A stretch of 64,000 nt of DNA from Saussurea involucrata (taxonomy: Eukaryota > Streptophyta > Magnoliopsida > Asterales > Asteraceae). The notes under the pieces are model-generated. The model saw only the letters and a list, made by a program, of their open reading frames with translations, ran no database searches and was not told the origin of the DNA. The translations under genes were made by a program, and so were the position numbers. The DNA lies in contig CM066313.1 in assembly GCA_033807775.1 (NCBI GenBank), positions 85,561,484-85,625,483 of the forward strand, given 5' to 3'. Position 1 is the first letter of the stretch; each line of letters opens with the position of its first letter. Positions 54,185 to 64,000 of the stretch are shown here, piece by piece.

Positions 54185-55879
54185 TTAAGCCTTTGAAATG
54201 CTTCCTCTTGCTTCTCCGACCAAATGAACTTGGCATTCTTCTTGGTTAAGGGCCGTTAATGGCGTGGCGATACGCGAAAAGTCCTTGATGAACTTTCGGT
54301 AGTACCCCGCCAGCCCGAGGAAACTTCGAACTTCTGACGGATTCTTAGGTTGTTCCCAATCTTTGATGGCCTCAATCTTAGCCGGGTCAACCATAATTCC
54401 CTTCTCAGACACCACGTGTCCGAGAAACTGCACATCCCTTAGCCAAAACTCGCATTTAGAAAACTTCGCAAACAACTTCTCCTGCTTTAGCAGCTCGAGA
54501 ATCGTCCGAAGATGACTTTCGTGCTCCCTTTCCGATCTTGAAAATATCAGGATGTCATCTATGAACACTATCACAAACTGGTCTAAATAAGGTTGGCATA
54601 CCCTATTCATTAAGTCCATGAATGCTGCTGGGGCGTTGGTTAGCCCAAACGGCATCACCAAGAATTCGTAGTGTCCATACCTGGTCTTGAAGGCAGTCTT
54701 CGGCACATCCTCCTCCTTCACCTTGAGTTGATGATACCCTAACCTCAGATCTATCTTGGAGAAGTAGTTGGCTCCTTGTAGCTGATCAAACAGGTCGTCA
54801 ATCCTCGGTATCGGATATTTGTTCTTGATCGTGACCTTGTTGAGCTCACGGTAGTCTATACACATCCGCATAGTGCCGTCCTTCTTCTTCACGAAGAGCA
54901 CAGGTGCTCCCCACGGGGACGTACTCGGTCTAACAAATCCCTTATCTAACAACTCCTGCAACTGAGTCATCATTTCCTTCATTTCGGACGGAGCTAATCT
55001 ATAAGGTGCGTGGGCAATTGGTGCAGCTCCTGGCATTAGATCAATTTTGAACTCGATCTGACGATCCGACGGTAAACTTGTCAAATCATCCGGAAATACT
55101 TCCGGGAATTCATTTACTATACGCACATCACCCAACCCACGCTTCTCTTTCTTGGCGTCCAACACGTACGCCAAGAACCCTTGACACCCCTTCCTCAAAC
55201 ACTTAGTAGCCCTGATCATCGAGATAAGGCTAGTCTTCCTATCACGGCGATTCCCATAGATCACTACGGAATCCCCATCAGGTAACCGAATCCTGACCAG
55301 TTTCTTGTTACAAACGATAGTCGCTTCGTTCGCTGCTAACCAATCCATTCCTAACACTATGTCAAACTCTCCCATTGCCATGGGATATAATTTCATTGAC
55401 ACCAACCTCCCTTCTATATCTATGACACAATCCTCCACCACCTCCTTAACGTATACCCATCTATCATTGGCGGTTTCCACCTCTAGTGCTCTCTCCAAAC
55501 GTTTAGGCCTTACCCCCAAACATTTCATAAAAACATGTGATACAAAAGAGCGATTCGCTCCCGAATCAAATAACACCTTGGCACACAAAGAGTTCACTAG
55601 GAATGTACCTGCCACAACATCATGAGTTTCCTCCGCCTCCTCCGCAGTTATGCGGAACGCACGTCCCTTCGCACGCGCTGGTTCTGTTCCCTTGTCATTT
55701 CTCTCGTTTCCTGGTCGTTCACCAAAATGGGCTGGTCCCCCTTTCTTCAGCTGAGGACAATCATTGCGCATGTGGCCAGTAGCTCCACATTGGTAACAAG
55801 ACTTTCTAGTCCCCGGACAATCCCTTGACAAATGACCGGGCAATCCACACCGGTAGCATGAGTTTGAACTGCCATGCAT
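54185..55879 (-). CDS. Gypsy zinc knuckles, protease and reverse transcriptase, frame-shifted at both ends
   Basis: 564 codons. Two CCHC knuckles (CYRCGLPGHLSRDC and CYQCGATGHMRNDC), then aspartic protease VLFDSGANRS and reverse transcriptase (PYRLAPSEMKEMM, MCIDYRELNKVTIKNKYPIP, FVIVFIDDILIFSRS). The C-terminal 20 or so residues are out of frame: an extra base near 54246 shifts the connection to RNase H. The start is also artificial, because the knuckles should belong to the gag frame, which reads a different phase here. Confidence 0.85.
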   Translation of the reverse strand: MHGSSNSCYRCGLPGHLSRDCPGTRKSCYQCGATGHMRNDCPQLKKGGPAHFGERPGNERNDKGTEPARAKGRAFRITAEEAEETHDVVAGTFLVNSLCAKVLFDSGANRSFVSHVFMKCLGVRPKRLERALEVETANDRWVYVKEVVEDCVIDIEGRLVSMKLYPMAMGEFDIVLGMDWLAANEATIVCNKKLVRIRLPDGDSVVIYGNRRDRKTSLISMIRATKCLRKGCQGFLAYVLDAKKEKRGLGDVRIVNEFPEVFPDDLTSLPSDRQIEFKIDLMPGAAPIAHAPYRLAPSEMKEMMTQLQELLDKGFVRPSTSPWGAPVLFVKKKDGTMRMCIDYRELNKVTIKNKYPIPRIDDLFDQLQGANYFSKIDLRLGYHQLKVKEEDVPKTAFKTRYGHYEFLVMPFGLTNAPAAFMDLMNRVCQPYLDQFVIVFIDDILIFSRSEREHESHLRTILELLKQEKLFAKFSKCEFWLRDVQFLGHVVSEKGIMVDPAKIEAIKDWEQPKNPSEVRSFLGLAGYYRKFIKDFSRIATPLTALNQEECQVHLVGEARGSISKA

Positions 55880-57129
55880 TCACCCCGGTGCACCTTGTTA
55901 GACTTCGAACACATTTGTCCAGCGGCATCCTTGCTAACACGGTTTCCTGGCCGGTACATTTTCCCTCTTCTTGGGTTGTTATTCGGACCATCCCACTTGC
56001 GCTTCTCCCCACCCTTCTCAGTCGTCTGACGGTTCTTTTCTTTCTCAATCAGCTCGGCCGTATTGATGGCCGCCTGAAAAGTAGTGGGGTTTCTAGTCAG
56101 AACCAATTCCCGAATACTGCTCTTTAACCCATGGATGAATCGTTCTACCCGACGCTCTTCTGTTGGCACATACAAATCAGCAAAGCGGGACTTCTCAATG
56201 AACCTAGAAGTATACTCCCGCACCGTCATTCCTCCCTGATCCAGACCCATAAACTCTTCTTCCAACTTTTTCACTGCCGCGAGTGGACAGAATTGAGCCT
56301 TAAACCTGTCCACAAACATTTCCCACATCATCCCCTTAGCCATTGCCGAACCCTTTCCCCCAGTCTCAGCCTCCCACCAGTAAACTGCATCAGACTTCAA
56401 CATGGACAAGGCAAACATTACCCTATCCCCATCAGCACACTTGCATGTATCGAAGACCAGTTCCATTTCCTTCACCCATTTCATTGCCAAGATAGGGTCA
56501 TACTCGCCCTTAAAAGTACGGGGCTTGCATGAGGCAAAGGCCTTGTAACTGCATCCCTTAGCTGCTAACTCATTCATCACTTGAGGGTTTGAATTCAAGT
56601 GACTCCCAGTACTGGTCACTAGTGGACTAGACAGTTCTGCGCTTTCCCGGTTCTCGCTTGCTTCTTTGCTTCCCGAAGCTGACTCATTCTGCTTAGTGAG
56701 GAGAGCCTGCAAGGTCTCTTGAATCTTACCCAATTCAGCAGCTAGGTTCTCCCGAGTGACAAAAGTAGATCCGCGGCCTCGACCCCGTCCCCTTGGCTGA
56801 GTTACTCTCCTAGCAGAAGCTGAACTCTCCTGAAGAGAGTCTTCTTGATGAACGGGGGCTTCCACATTCCTCGTTCTTCTAGTTGCACGAGTCGTTCTCA
56901 GGTTCGGGTTTTCCCCAGCCCCGGCCACTTGGGTGGCGGCCCGGTGGGGTGTTCTTCCCCGACCCCTTCCACGACTCTTACCTCTTCCCCTTCCCCGGGT
57001 AACAGTTGCCCTCGTCGGCTCCACCGGTCCATTCTCTAGTACCTCTTCATCCTGATTCCTTGGCACAGCAAGTGCCGACTTACTCCTCAAAGTTCTTCCA
57101 GCCATTTCACTAACGCTGAAAGAAAACAA
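55747..57129 (-). CDS. Gypsy Gag, frame-shifted before the zinc knuckles
   Basis: 460 codons; the likely start is MAGRTLRSK at 57105. An Arg/Gly-rich N-terminus (RGRGRGKSRGRGRGR) precedes the Retrotrans_gag core (about 195-300, with YWWEAETGGK and MTVREYTSRF). Beyond HRGEC (about 55882) the frame differs from the one encoding the zinc knuckles, so the last 45 residues are nonsense and Gag lacks its RNA-binding fingers. Either a one-base indel or a frameshift site; an indel is more likely. Confidence 0.85.
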   Translation of the reverse strand: MFSFSVSEMAGRTLRSKSALAVPRNQDEEVLENGPVEPTRATVTRGRGRGKSRGRGRGRTPHRAATQVAGAGENPNLRTTRATRRTRNVEAPVHQEDSLQESSASARRVTQPRGRGRGRGSTFVTRENLAAELGKIQETLQALLTKQNESASGSKEASENRESAELSSPLVTSTGSHLNSNPQVMNELAAKGCSYKAFASCKPRTFKGEYDPILAMKWVKEMELVFDTCKCADGDRVMFALSMLKSDAVYWWEAETGGKGSAMAKGMMWEMFVDRFKAQFCPLAAVKKLEEEFMGLDQGGMTVREYTSRFIEKSRFADLYVPTEERRVERFIHGLKSSIRELVLTRNPTTFQAAINTAELIEKEKNRQTTEKGGEKRKWDGPNNNPRRGKMYRPGNRVSKDAAGQMCSKSNKVHRGECMAVQTHATGVDCPVICQGIVRGLESLVTNVELLATCAMIVLS

Positions 57130-57384
57130 TTATTAACCTTTGCTAGACATGACACAATAATCTTTCTATATAAGGTAAGTTTAAACACGCACATGTACCT
57201 GTAAGTTCGTAATTACACTGGCCAGGTGTAATCCCAAACTTACCTTACACGTTTGTCCTTGGCACCTTATTTCCTAGCGCATTTATAGTGATCGTTCCTA
57301 GAGGCAATCCTATGTCTCGGCTGTGTTCCTCATCTTACAGTTTAAGTTTAGGCCCTATTGGTCACCTAAATCCCTTAAACTAAG

Positions 57385-57396
57385 GCTCTGATACCA
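57385..57396 (-). other. Gypsy primer-binding site (tRNA-Met)
   Basis: GCTCTGATACCA on the + strand, two bases from the LTR border. Confidence 0.85.
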
Positions 57397-57398
57397 TT

Positions 57399-59120
57399 TG
57401 TAACGTCCCAAATTTCATCGCAAGCAAACAACCATAAATAAGCATTTGAATTACATAAAACCTTGTCTTTACAACATCAATAATTCATACTAAACAAAAT
57501 TGACAACGGAAGTCTCTAAATTCCACAGCCGAGAGCTATTCTATAGTCATCGTAGCCAAAACTTGAAATTACTCTATGCTTCCAGTTCTTCCTATCGCCT
57601 CCTAGTTCTTACTTGAAGAACCCTTAACATGCTTACCTGAAAATGGTTTAGTTTTGAAAGCGAGGGTTAGACCAAAAGGTCTAGTGAATTCCCTCCGAAA
57701 ACAACATGCAAACAGTATAAAATCGTTTATAGAAAATTATCATCGTAAACCTTAACATAACATCAGGCATGGTACTACATTGTATATAGGATAACATAAA
57801 CATTCCGCGATCGGGGCCCAATGGGCTACCCTCTCGCCCTCAACCGGAGCCTACGCAGACTCCCCTTCCCGGAGCCTACGCAGACCCCCCTTTCTACTCG
57901 AAATAGGAGGAAACAAATTCCAACCTACCAGTCTGTCATACATATCCAAGGGATCATCTGATCCCGAGGATCTATCTCTGATCCCACAGTGTAGACCGAC
58001 TCCACATAGCACGTCATTCATTTCACAAAACATGCATCTTTAAAACCTTTGGAAATCGTCATTCGCAGTTCATCAAGTACAGTACATTTTCCTCATGTAA
58101 AATAGGTATTTCATGGAAAACATGCGTAACAGTTATAAACATTTCATGCCCGTAAATGAAACCATGATCAGTCAAAATCATTCAACACTTTAAGTCGTAA
58201 AAGGTTTAGGGAACTCGCCTTGATTGACGTATACCGCACTTCTTAAATACTTCAAAGCTAACCCAAACGAACACCTAAGGCAATAGATCCACATCAGATA
58301 AATAGCTCAGACCTACTGTCCGGATATCCCTTTCCGGACACAACCCCTTTTTCGGACGCCACACCTTTTCCGGACACAACACCTTTTCCGGACGCAGCAT
58401 TGTCCGGACACAACAATCCGGACGCTAGACTTATCCGGGCAAAACTACCCGGACACTAAGCTTATCCGGAGACTTCAGCTACCCGGATACTAAGAAATAC
58501 CCGGACACCCTCACGGGGCCCTTACCCGAACACCTGCAACCTATCCGGACACCACCGAAAACTGGTGTCCGGAAAACACGGCTGTTCGAACTTAAAAATT
58601 CTAAAATTGATTTAAACTTCGATTTTTGCCATTAGTTTGATTAGATAACCTCAAGGGTTCATTTACTAACCCCAAATACCCAATTAAACCCACTTTAATC
58701 CCTTAAAATCGATTACTAAGCCAAAAACCCTCAAAACCCACTTCCAAGGAGAAAGTGATGAAAACTCAATGAATCTCTACATTCAGACTTATAAATCCAG
58801 ATTGAATACGAGGGGTATACTACATCAACAAGAAAAACGGAATTAGGAGAGGTTTACCTTGTTGACTTCGTCTTTGATTTTCACTTCTTGATTCCTCTCC
58901 AAGAGTTTCCTTCTTCTCTCTTTTCTTCTTCTCCTTTCTTCCTTGAGCCGCCAAACACACACACCACACCAATACTGAATTGTGAAATGGAGGCTGCCCT
59001 AGGGATTTGTGCCCTACCCCTCTTTCTCCAAATGACAACTTAGTCCCTCAAGTTAACTTTCATTTATTAGACAATTGGCACTAAACCTTCATACATACTA
59101 GAAAAAACCCGGTTGTTACA
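57399..59120 (-). repeat. Gypsy 5' LTR (right)
   Basis: 1722 bp; pair of 50564-52264. It carries one more 18-bp unit in its TCCGGAC array (58319-58575) and a 3-bp insertion near 57578. Confidence 0.95.
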
Positions 59121-59146
59121 CCATGATTAGGGATCGATGTTCATGG

Positions 59147-59290
59147 GCGGACCTATACTAGTGCATACGGTGGCACGTGCCACCGTATTATTCTTTCGTC
59201 AAAGTGTAAACAAATTTGGGTTTGTGAAAGGTGCAACCGTAACGATTTGTTGTGTGCCACCATATATATTTTGAAACTACAATAAGAACA
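59147..59290. mobile_element. hAT-like MITE fragment with G-box palindrome
   Basis: Left end ATGGGCGGACC followed by a 22-bp perfect palindrome at 59166-59187 with core GGTGGCACGTGCCACC. It matches the left part of 60178-60637. The right end is missing. 59291-59766 holds no supportable gene. Confidence 0.55.
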
Positions 59291-59776
59291 CAAGTTTTCT
59301 TTGGTAGAGATGGTTAGCAAGACTTTTCTTTCACTTCATAGTTCAAACCCTTGGTTTGAGTCTTGTAAGAGTCATTTTCCTTATTTTTAGCTTTTAATTT
59401 CAGATTTATTATGTCTCTAAAAAAATTACAATAACATGACTTGATCACGAGACCTCACATTTAAGAAGCAAGGAACTAATCATAGACCAATATTGATTTT
59501 ATGAAAAACATTTCTATATCTATTTCTTATAATCAAATGGTGTCATCGTTTGAAAAGAATTCTGAGTACGCCATTGTCCATGTTTTCTCTTATAATAGAG
59601 CTTTAGTAATCAACAAGTCATGGTCTTTTTCTTTGTCATATTTTTTCGAGGAAAGAGATGGATTGTTATCTATTTATTGTTAGACAACTACTTGTTGCCT
59701 GTTGGTTCGCATACATACGTATCAATATAATATGTATACATATTCGGTGAATATATATATATATATAGAGAGAGAG

Positions 59777-60004
59777 ACTTGAGATCATGTGAGACCAAAC
59801 TATTTCCGTGAGACCTCTGAGACCACAAAAATAACACTAAACCTTCACAACAAAAGACTGTGAAGGTATCGTGAAGGTAAACCTTCACAGTGTTTTTGCT
59901 GTGAAGGTTCACCGATTTTCTTACCTTCACAATGAATCGCTGTGAAGTTTTAGTGTTATTTTGTGATCTCACGAAAACAGGTTGGTCTCACGTGAACCCA
60001 ACCC
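59777..60004. mobile_element. (TA)n-bounded MITE with TGTGAAGGT repeats
   Basis: Inverted ends (ATGTGAGACCAAAC and GTTGGTCTCACGTG), inner arms AACACTAAACCTTCACA and TGTGAAGTTTTAGTGTT, and about seven ACCTTCACA/TGTGAAGGT motifs. (TA)n is at 59750-59766 and again after 60004. Confidence 0.7.
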
Positions 60005-60177
60005 TATATATATATATATATTATGATATCACTAACGTAAACTATACAAACCATAAATATATCGAACCATCAAATAAGTAATAATTAAAAAAATATTTTT
60101 TGTTAAATACTAATTATAAGTAAAAGATACGTAAAAATAATCAATATCTTAGATTGAAGGTATACGAAGGTTTAAAC

Positions 60178-60637
60178 CATGGGCGGACCCAAGTGGGTGG
60201 TTACGGTGGCACGTGCCACCGTAGTATTTCTCCGGCGAATGGTAAAAAAATTTAGGTACGTGAAAGGTGCAACTGTATCGTTTTGGAAGGTGCTACCGTA
60301 TTATTTTGGAAACTTCAAGAAGATGCAACCCTACCTCGTAATCAACCAAAAAAAAAACTCTTGGAATCAACCAAAAAATCGAAAAAAAACTCTTGAAATC
60401 AACAAAAAAGGAAAAAATTCCTCGAAATCGATAAAGAAACTTAAAAATATCTCGAAATCAAGCAAAAAGTTTCAAAAATCCCTTAAAACGGTTGAATTAG
60501 GCTAAAAACACACCAGACAATATTGAACGTTGGTAAAAGAAAGAAAACACGTCGATACAAACCATGTTTTTTGTAATTATTTTTTGTCTATATTATATGA
60601 TGCACCACCGTATAAAAATTTTCTGGGTCCGCCCTTG
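60178..60637 (+). mobile_element. hAT-like MITE with G-box palindrome
   Basis: Begins CATGGGCGGACCC and ends GGGTCCGCCCTTG, with perfect 8-bp target-site duplication GTTTAAAC (60170-60177 and 60638-60645). The 22-bp palindrome is at 60202-60223. The interior has the AAATCAACCAAAAAA repeats of the family. Confidence 0.85.
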
Positions 60638-61467
60638 GTTTAAACCTTGTCAATTTTGTGATCTTTTACTAGCATTGTAAGAAGCAAGTACTTTTAAGAT
60701 GATGACAATTAGATACATAATTATAAATGTATAACTTTTAAAGATTGACAAAGAAAGTTGTATCATTGTTTGTTTTTAGTGGTAGCAATAGCATCCAATG
60801 AAACGCTTTGAAGTATTTAAATTGTATGTAAGAAGTACATTGTTGATTCATAAGCTTGAAAAGTTTATCATGTTTGTTTTAAAATTGAATTATCAACTAC
60901 ATATAATTAAACAATCGAATTGCAAAGAAAATGCAAGTTTCTTTTTTCTTAAAAAAGAGTCGTTTTCTATATCTAACAACTCGTTATACGTTTTCTAGAG
61001 GAAGAATATCGTGTCGTCATGAACGTTCTATTTTTCTCCTATTACTTTGTTGACATGGTCAATGGCTTCATATATACAACACCCGCAAGTCGTGAGTGTT
61101 TCGACATGGATTTCTTCTTGGTCTCGAGAAACCTCATTTGTAAGAAATTGCCGAAAACGAGTACTTATAATTACCATTTAGTATATATTTTTTTCCTTAA
61201 GTTTGGCCGCTTTTATGTACTTGCATGTCTTCCATCATTTGGATAATTTTTCGACCTGCACATCACAAGACTCGAAAGAATAATAGTTGAATATAAACAC
61301 ATATGTATTATCTAGCTTCTTAATCACATTGATGCCTAATATATGATATATTGCCAAGCAAAGTAGATCTAGTATGTGCAAATAAGTAATGAATTTTACA
61401 TTACATCATGCATCAATTACCTTTGAAGGAATTCACTTTAACCCTAGCCTCAACATATATAATATAT
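60420..61467. repeat. Tandem duplication, unit 1
   Basis: From CTCGAAATCGATAAA in the MITE interior to CAACATATATAATATA. It is repeated immediately downstream with a few percent divergence. It contains small open frames (60798-60998, 61019-61246) with no recognisable domain; they are broken in unit 2 and are not called genes. Confidence 0.8.
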
Positions 61468-62416
61468 CCTCGAAATCGATAAATAAACTTAAAAATATCT
61501 CGAAATCAAGCAAAATGTTTAAAAAATCTCTTAAAACGGTTGAATTAGGCTAAAAACACATCAGACAATATTGAACGCCGGTAAAAAGATGAAAAGACGT
61601 CGATAAAAACCGTGCTTTTTGTAATTATTTTTGTCTATATTATATGATGTCACCGTATAAAAATTTTCTTGGTCCGCCCCTGGTTTAAACCTCATCAATT
61701 TTGTGATCTTTTACTAGCATTGTAAGAAGCAAGTACTTTTAAGAAACAATTAGATACATAATTATAAATGTATAACCTTTAAAGATTGACAAAGAAAAGT
61801 TGTATCATTGTTTGTTTTTAGTGGTAGCATCCAATGAAACGTTTTGAAGTATTTAAATTGTATATAAGAAGTACATTGTTGATTCATAATTAAGCTTGAA
61901 AAGTTTATCATATTTGTTTTAAAATTGAATTATCAACTACATATAATAAAACAATGGAATTGCAAAGAAAATGCAAGTTTTTTTTCTTAAAAAAGAGTCG
62001 TTTTCTGTATCTAACAACTCGTTATACGTCTTCTAGAGGAAGAATATCGTGTCGTCATGAACTATTTTTCTCCTATTACTTTGTTGACATATATCGTCAA
62101 TGGCTTCATATATACAACACCCGTTAATTGTGAGTGTTTCGACATGGGTTTCTTCTTGGTCTCGAGAAACCTCATTTGTAAGAAATTGCCGAAAACAAGT
62201 ACTTATAATTACCATTTAGACTCGAAAGAATAATAGTTGAATATAAACACATATGTATTATCTAGCTTCTTAATCACATGGAGGCCTAATATATGATATA
62301 TTGCCAAGCAAAGTAGATCTAGTATGTGCAAATAAGTAATGAATTTTACATTACATCATGCATCAATTACCTTTGAAGGAATTCACTTTAACCCTAGCCT
62401 CAACATATATAATATA
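61468..62416. repeat. Tandem duplication, unit 2
   Basis: Direct repeat of unit 1, missing about 80 bp after ATTACCATTTAG (62218) and some short pieces. It includes the MITE right end (GGTCCGCCCCTG then GTTTAAAC), so the duplication happened after the MITE inserted. Confidence 0.8.
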
Positions 62417-62493
62417 GGATGCTCTCCGTATGGGTCATAGGTTTACTCTCAATACAATTAGTATATTAGAAATAAAATGACAAAAATATGTAC

Positions 62494-64000
62494 TGTAACG
62501 CCTCGATTTTTGGAAGGTATCGGTCTTTTATGATAAATAAGAAAAATAGGATTTTGGATTGAATCCTTGATTTCATGGTCTTGTTGGATGGAGAATTCAA
62601 ATACGAATCCAACGAGCCTTTCCGGAGCCAAAACGAAGAAGTTATGACCAAAACAATGATCGGAAAATAAATTGGGAAACCAGGGTCATGTGGACATCCG
62701 CATGATGCATGTGGACGTCCGCATTGAGTGTAAGTCTGCGTGTGCTTCCGCGGAAGCAGCAGAAAGTTGCCCGGGTGCACGTGGACGTCCGCATAGGACT
62801 CCACGCGGACGTCCGCATCTCGTCTGATGAGCATAAATACGAGATTTTAGCCCTAAACTTCATTTCCTCATATCTCACTCATTTCACCTCCGTTTTTGGC
62901 GATTCAAAGTGCCATGGTTTCGATTCTTAGAGCTTTTCAAGGATAAAGTGTTAGTTTTGAAGTTCATTGGAAGATTCAAGGGTGTTTGGTGGTGGTAAGT
63001 CTCTCATTTCTCGCTCTCGAATCTCTTTCTCTTCTCTCCAAATCGTTTCCCCTCTTTCCCTCACAAACCCTAACTGATTTTGGGGCTTTTTCTTGGAGAT
63101 TAATGTGTTCCTTATCCATTTTATGCTAGTGATTTCATTTATTGATGCAAGAGCAAGTTTCATCCACAACACTAGAGATTTTTGGGGTTTTCTAGGTTTT
63201 CATCAAAACCTAAGTGGTGAGTTCATCCTCCCAGCTTCTATACTTTCATATGAGTTATAAATGCTCCATTGATGGCTTCCTAGTTTGTATGCTTATCAAA
63301 TCTTGGTTTGGATGATTTTGGGGAAGTTAGGTTAATATTGGGGTTTTGGTCAAAATGGAGATTTTTATATAAGATGTTTGGGGAATGGTTTTAAAGTGGT
63401 TGAATATGAACACTCATGGTTGGAAACTTATGGATCTAGGTTTTTTGGAAGATTTGTCTTGAGGATTCATGTGCATCTAAGGAGCTTATGTTTGGGGGAA
63501 AATCTAGATTTAGCTTAAATCTAGCAAGGTGAGTTCAAGTTGCTTTGTGAAAACTTTGTACATGCCAAAAACGTTATTTTTCCAAATACTTATGTGTTTT
63601 ACATGAAAATTATCATTGGTTGAGTTATTTGGTGGGTTTTGACTTTTGAAGCATTTATTGTTGTAAATATTGTAAAACACCTACATTTGGAATTTTTGGG
63701 AAATTTGATAGATAAATCATAAAAGAAAATGTGTTGATGATTCATTTTATAAATGGAGCCTACTTGTTATGAAAATGCATTTTGTGTATACTTTGGAAAT
63801 ATGCATTTAGTACGTTATGGGACGATTTGAAAATGTCCTTTGGAAAAAGAGGGTTGTCCTAACCCAACGTCTTATTTAGGGTTTTCATGGATTTGAAATA
63901 ATTATTGACCAAAGTGTGTGTTGCTACGTTTACGTTCATTTTATGACTTTTCATGATTGATCTTTTGGGTTAGTCGAGCTTATGATTCGGTATTGGATTT
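62494..64000 (+). repeat. Partial LTR of a Gypsy-type element, cut by the window edge
   Basis: Starts TGTAACGCCTCG, the usual terminus of this LTR class. An array of TGGACGTCCGCAT motifs (62688-62817) precedes a CATAAATACG TATA-like box near 62833. No CA end, primer site or coding frame is reached by 64000. The assignment rests on terminus and layout only. Confidence 0.55.
62688..62835 (+). promoter_or_regulatory. GGACGTCC palindrome array and TATA-like box
   Basis: Four GTGGACGTCCGCAT-type copies, three with the perfect palindrome GGACGTCC and one GGACATCC, within 130 bp and ending about 15 bp before the TATA-like box. Confidence 0.55.

Larger units (their letters stand above)
50564..59120 (-). 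mobile_element. Full-length Ty3-gypsy chromovirus (Tekay/Del-like), antisense, with frame breaks
   Basis: 8557 bp with perfect target-site duplication CCATG (50559-50563 and 59121-59125). LTRs are at 50564-52264 and 57399-59120. The primer site is complementary to tRNA-Met and a purine tract adjoins the 3' LTR. gag, protease-RT and RNase H-integrase-chromodomain frames are in the usual order but separated by two one-base frame shifts. The LTRs differ at several sites plus an 18-bp repeat unit, so it is older than E1/E2 and probably cannot move by itself. Confidence 0.95.

Noticed and set aside
61019..61246. 75-codon frame in tandem unit 1
   Set aside because: Not conserved in unit 2, no domain recognised and no splice context.

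Overview
The window is plant nuclear DNA from a dicot, probably an asterid such as a member of the Asteraceae. The reasons are spliced genes with GT-AG introns, Ty1-copia and Ty3-gypsy retrotransposons with tRNA-Met primer sites, many MITEs, and long (TA)n and (GA)n tracts. The family assignment is inference from the general style of the repeats. Three host genes can be supported: (1) a nine-exon relative of the cytokinin-independent hybrid histidine kinase AHK5/CKI2 (3876-30620); (2) a single-exon, Pro/Glu- and Ser/Pro-repeat protein with a C-terminal plant calmodulin-binding domain (37497-39407); (3) a ten-exon NAD(P)-binding Rossmann protein of the NDUFA9/Coq11-like SDR group (41470-45271). 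All three are on the + strand.

The AHK5-like gene spans about 26.7 kb because its introns hold three Copia elements. E1 (6358-14436, TSD CATTT) fills intron 4. Intron 5 holds a 3'-truncated antisense Copia (about 14742-20656) and then E2 (20709-29020, TSD ATCTT). E1 and E2 belong to one family. Both lie in sense orientation, and each landed within 30 bp of a 3' splice site. The nine host exons still join into one open 634-codon frame. The predicted protein, however, has Gln in place of the phospho-accepting His, a shortened ATP lid and no receiver domain, so it looks like a pseudokinase.

E1 and E2 carry the most striking unexplained structure in the window. Their LTR promoters contain three pairs of the 10-bp palindrome CGGTATACCG. 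The members of each pair are 21-22 bp apart (two helical turns), and the last copy ends exactly 30 bp before the TATA box. This layout survives although the sequence between the palindromes has diverged between the two LTR types. Three other, unrelated LTRs in the window (a Gypsy element, a solo LTR and a partial LTR at the right edge) also carry arrays of CpG-containing palindromic or near-palindromic motifs, upstream of TATA where a TATA box could be seen. E1 and E2 also have a long AT-rich spacer between gag and pol with conserved, in-phase candidate splice sites.

From 31.7 to 37.1 kb there is a chain of non-autonomous elements, each bounded by (TA)n microsatellites, with a 1.9-kb solo LTR nested in the first. 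The two other host genes follow (37.1-45.4 kb). From 45.4 to 50.5 kb there are more MITEs, a CACTA-like fragment and microsatellites. A complete antisense Tekay-like chromovirus with two frame breaks occupies 50564-59120 (TSD CCATG). Then come hAT-like MITEs with a G-box palindrome, a tandem duplication of about 1 kb (60.4-62.4 kb), and the start of another LTR (62494 to the window edge).
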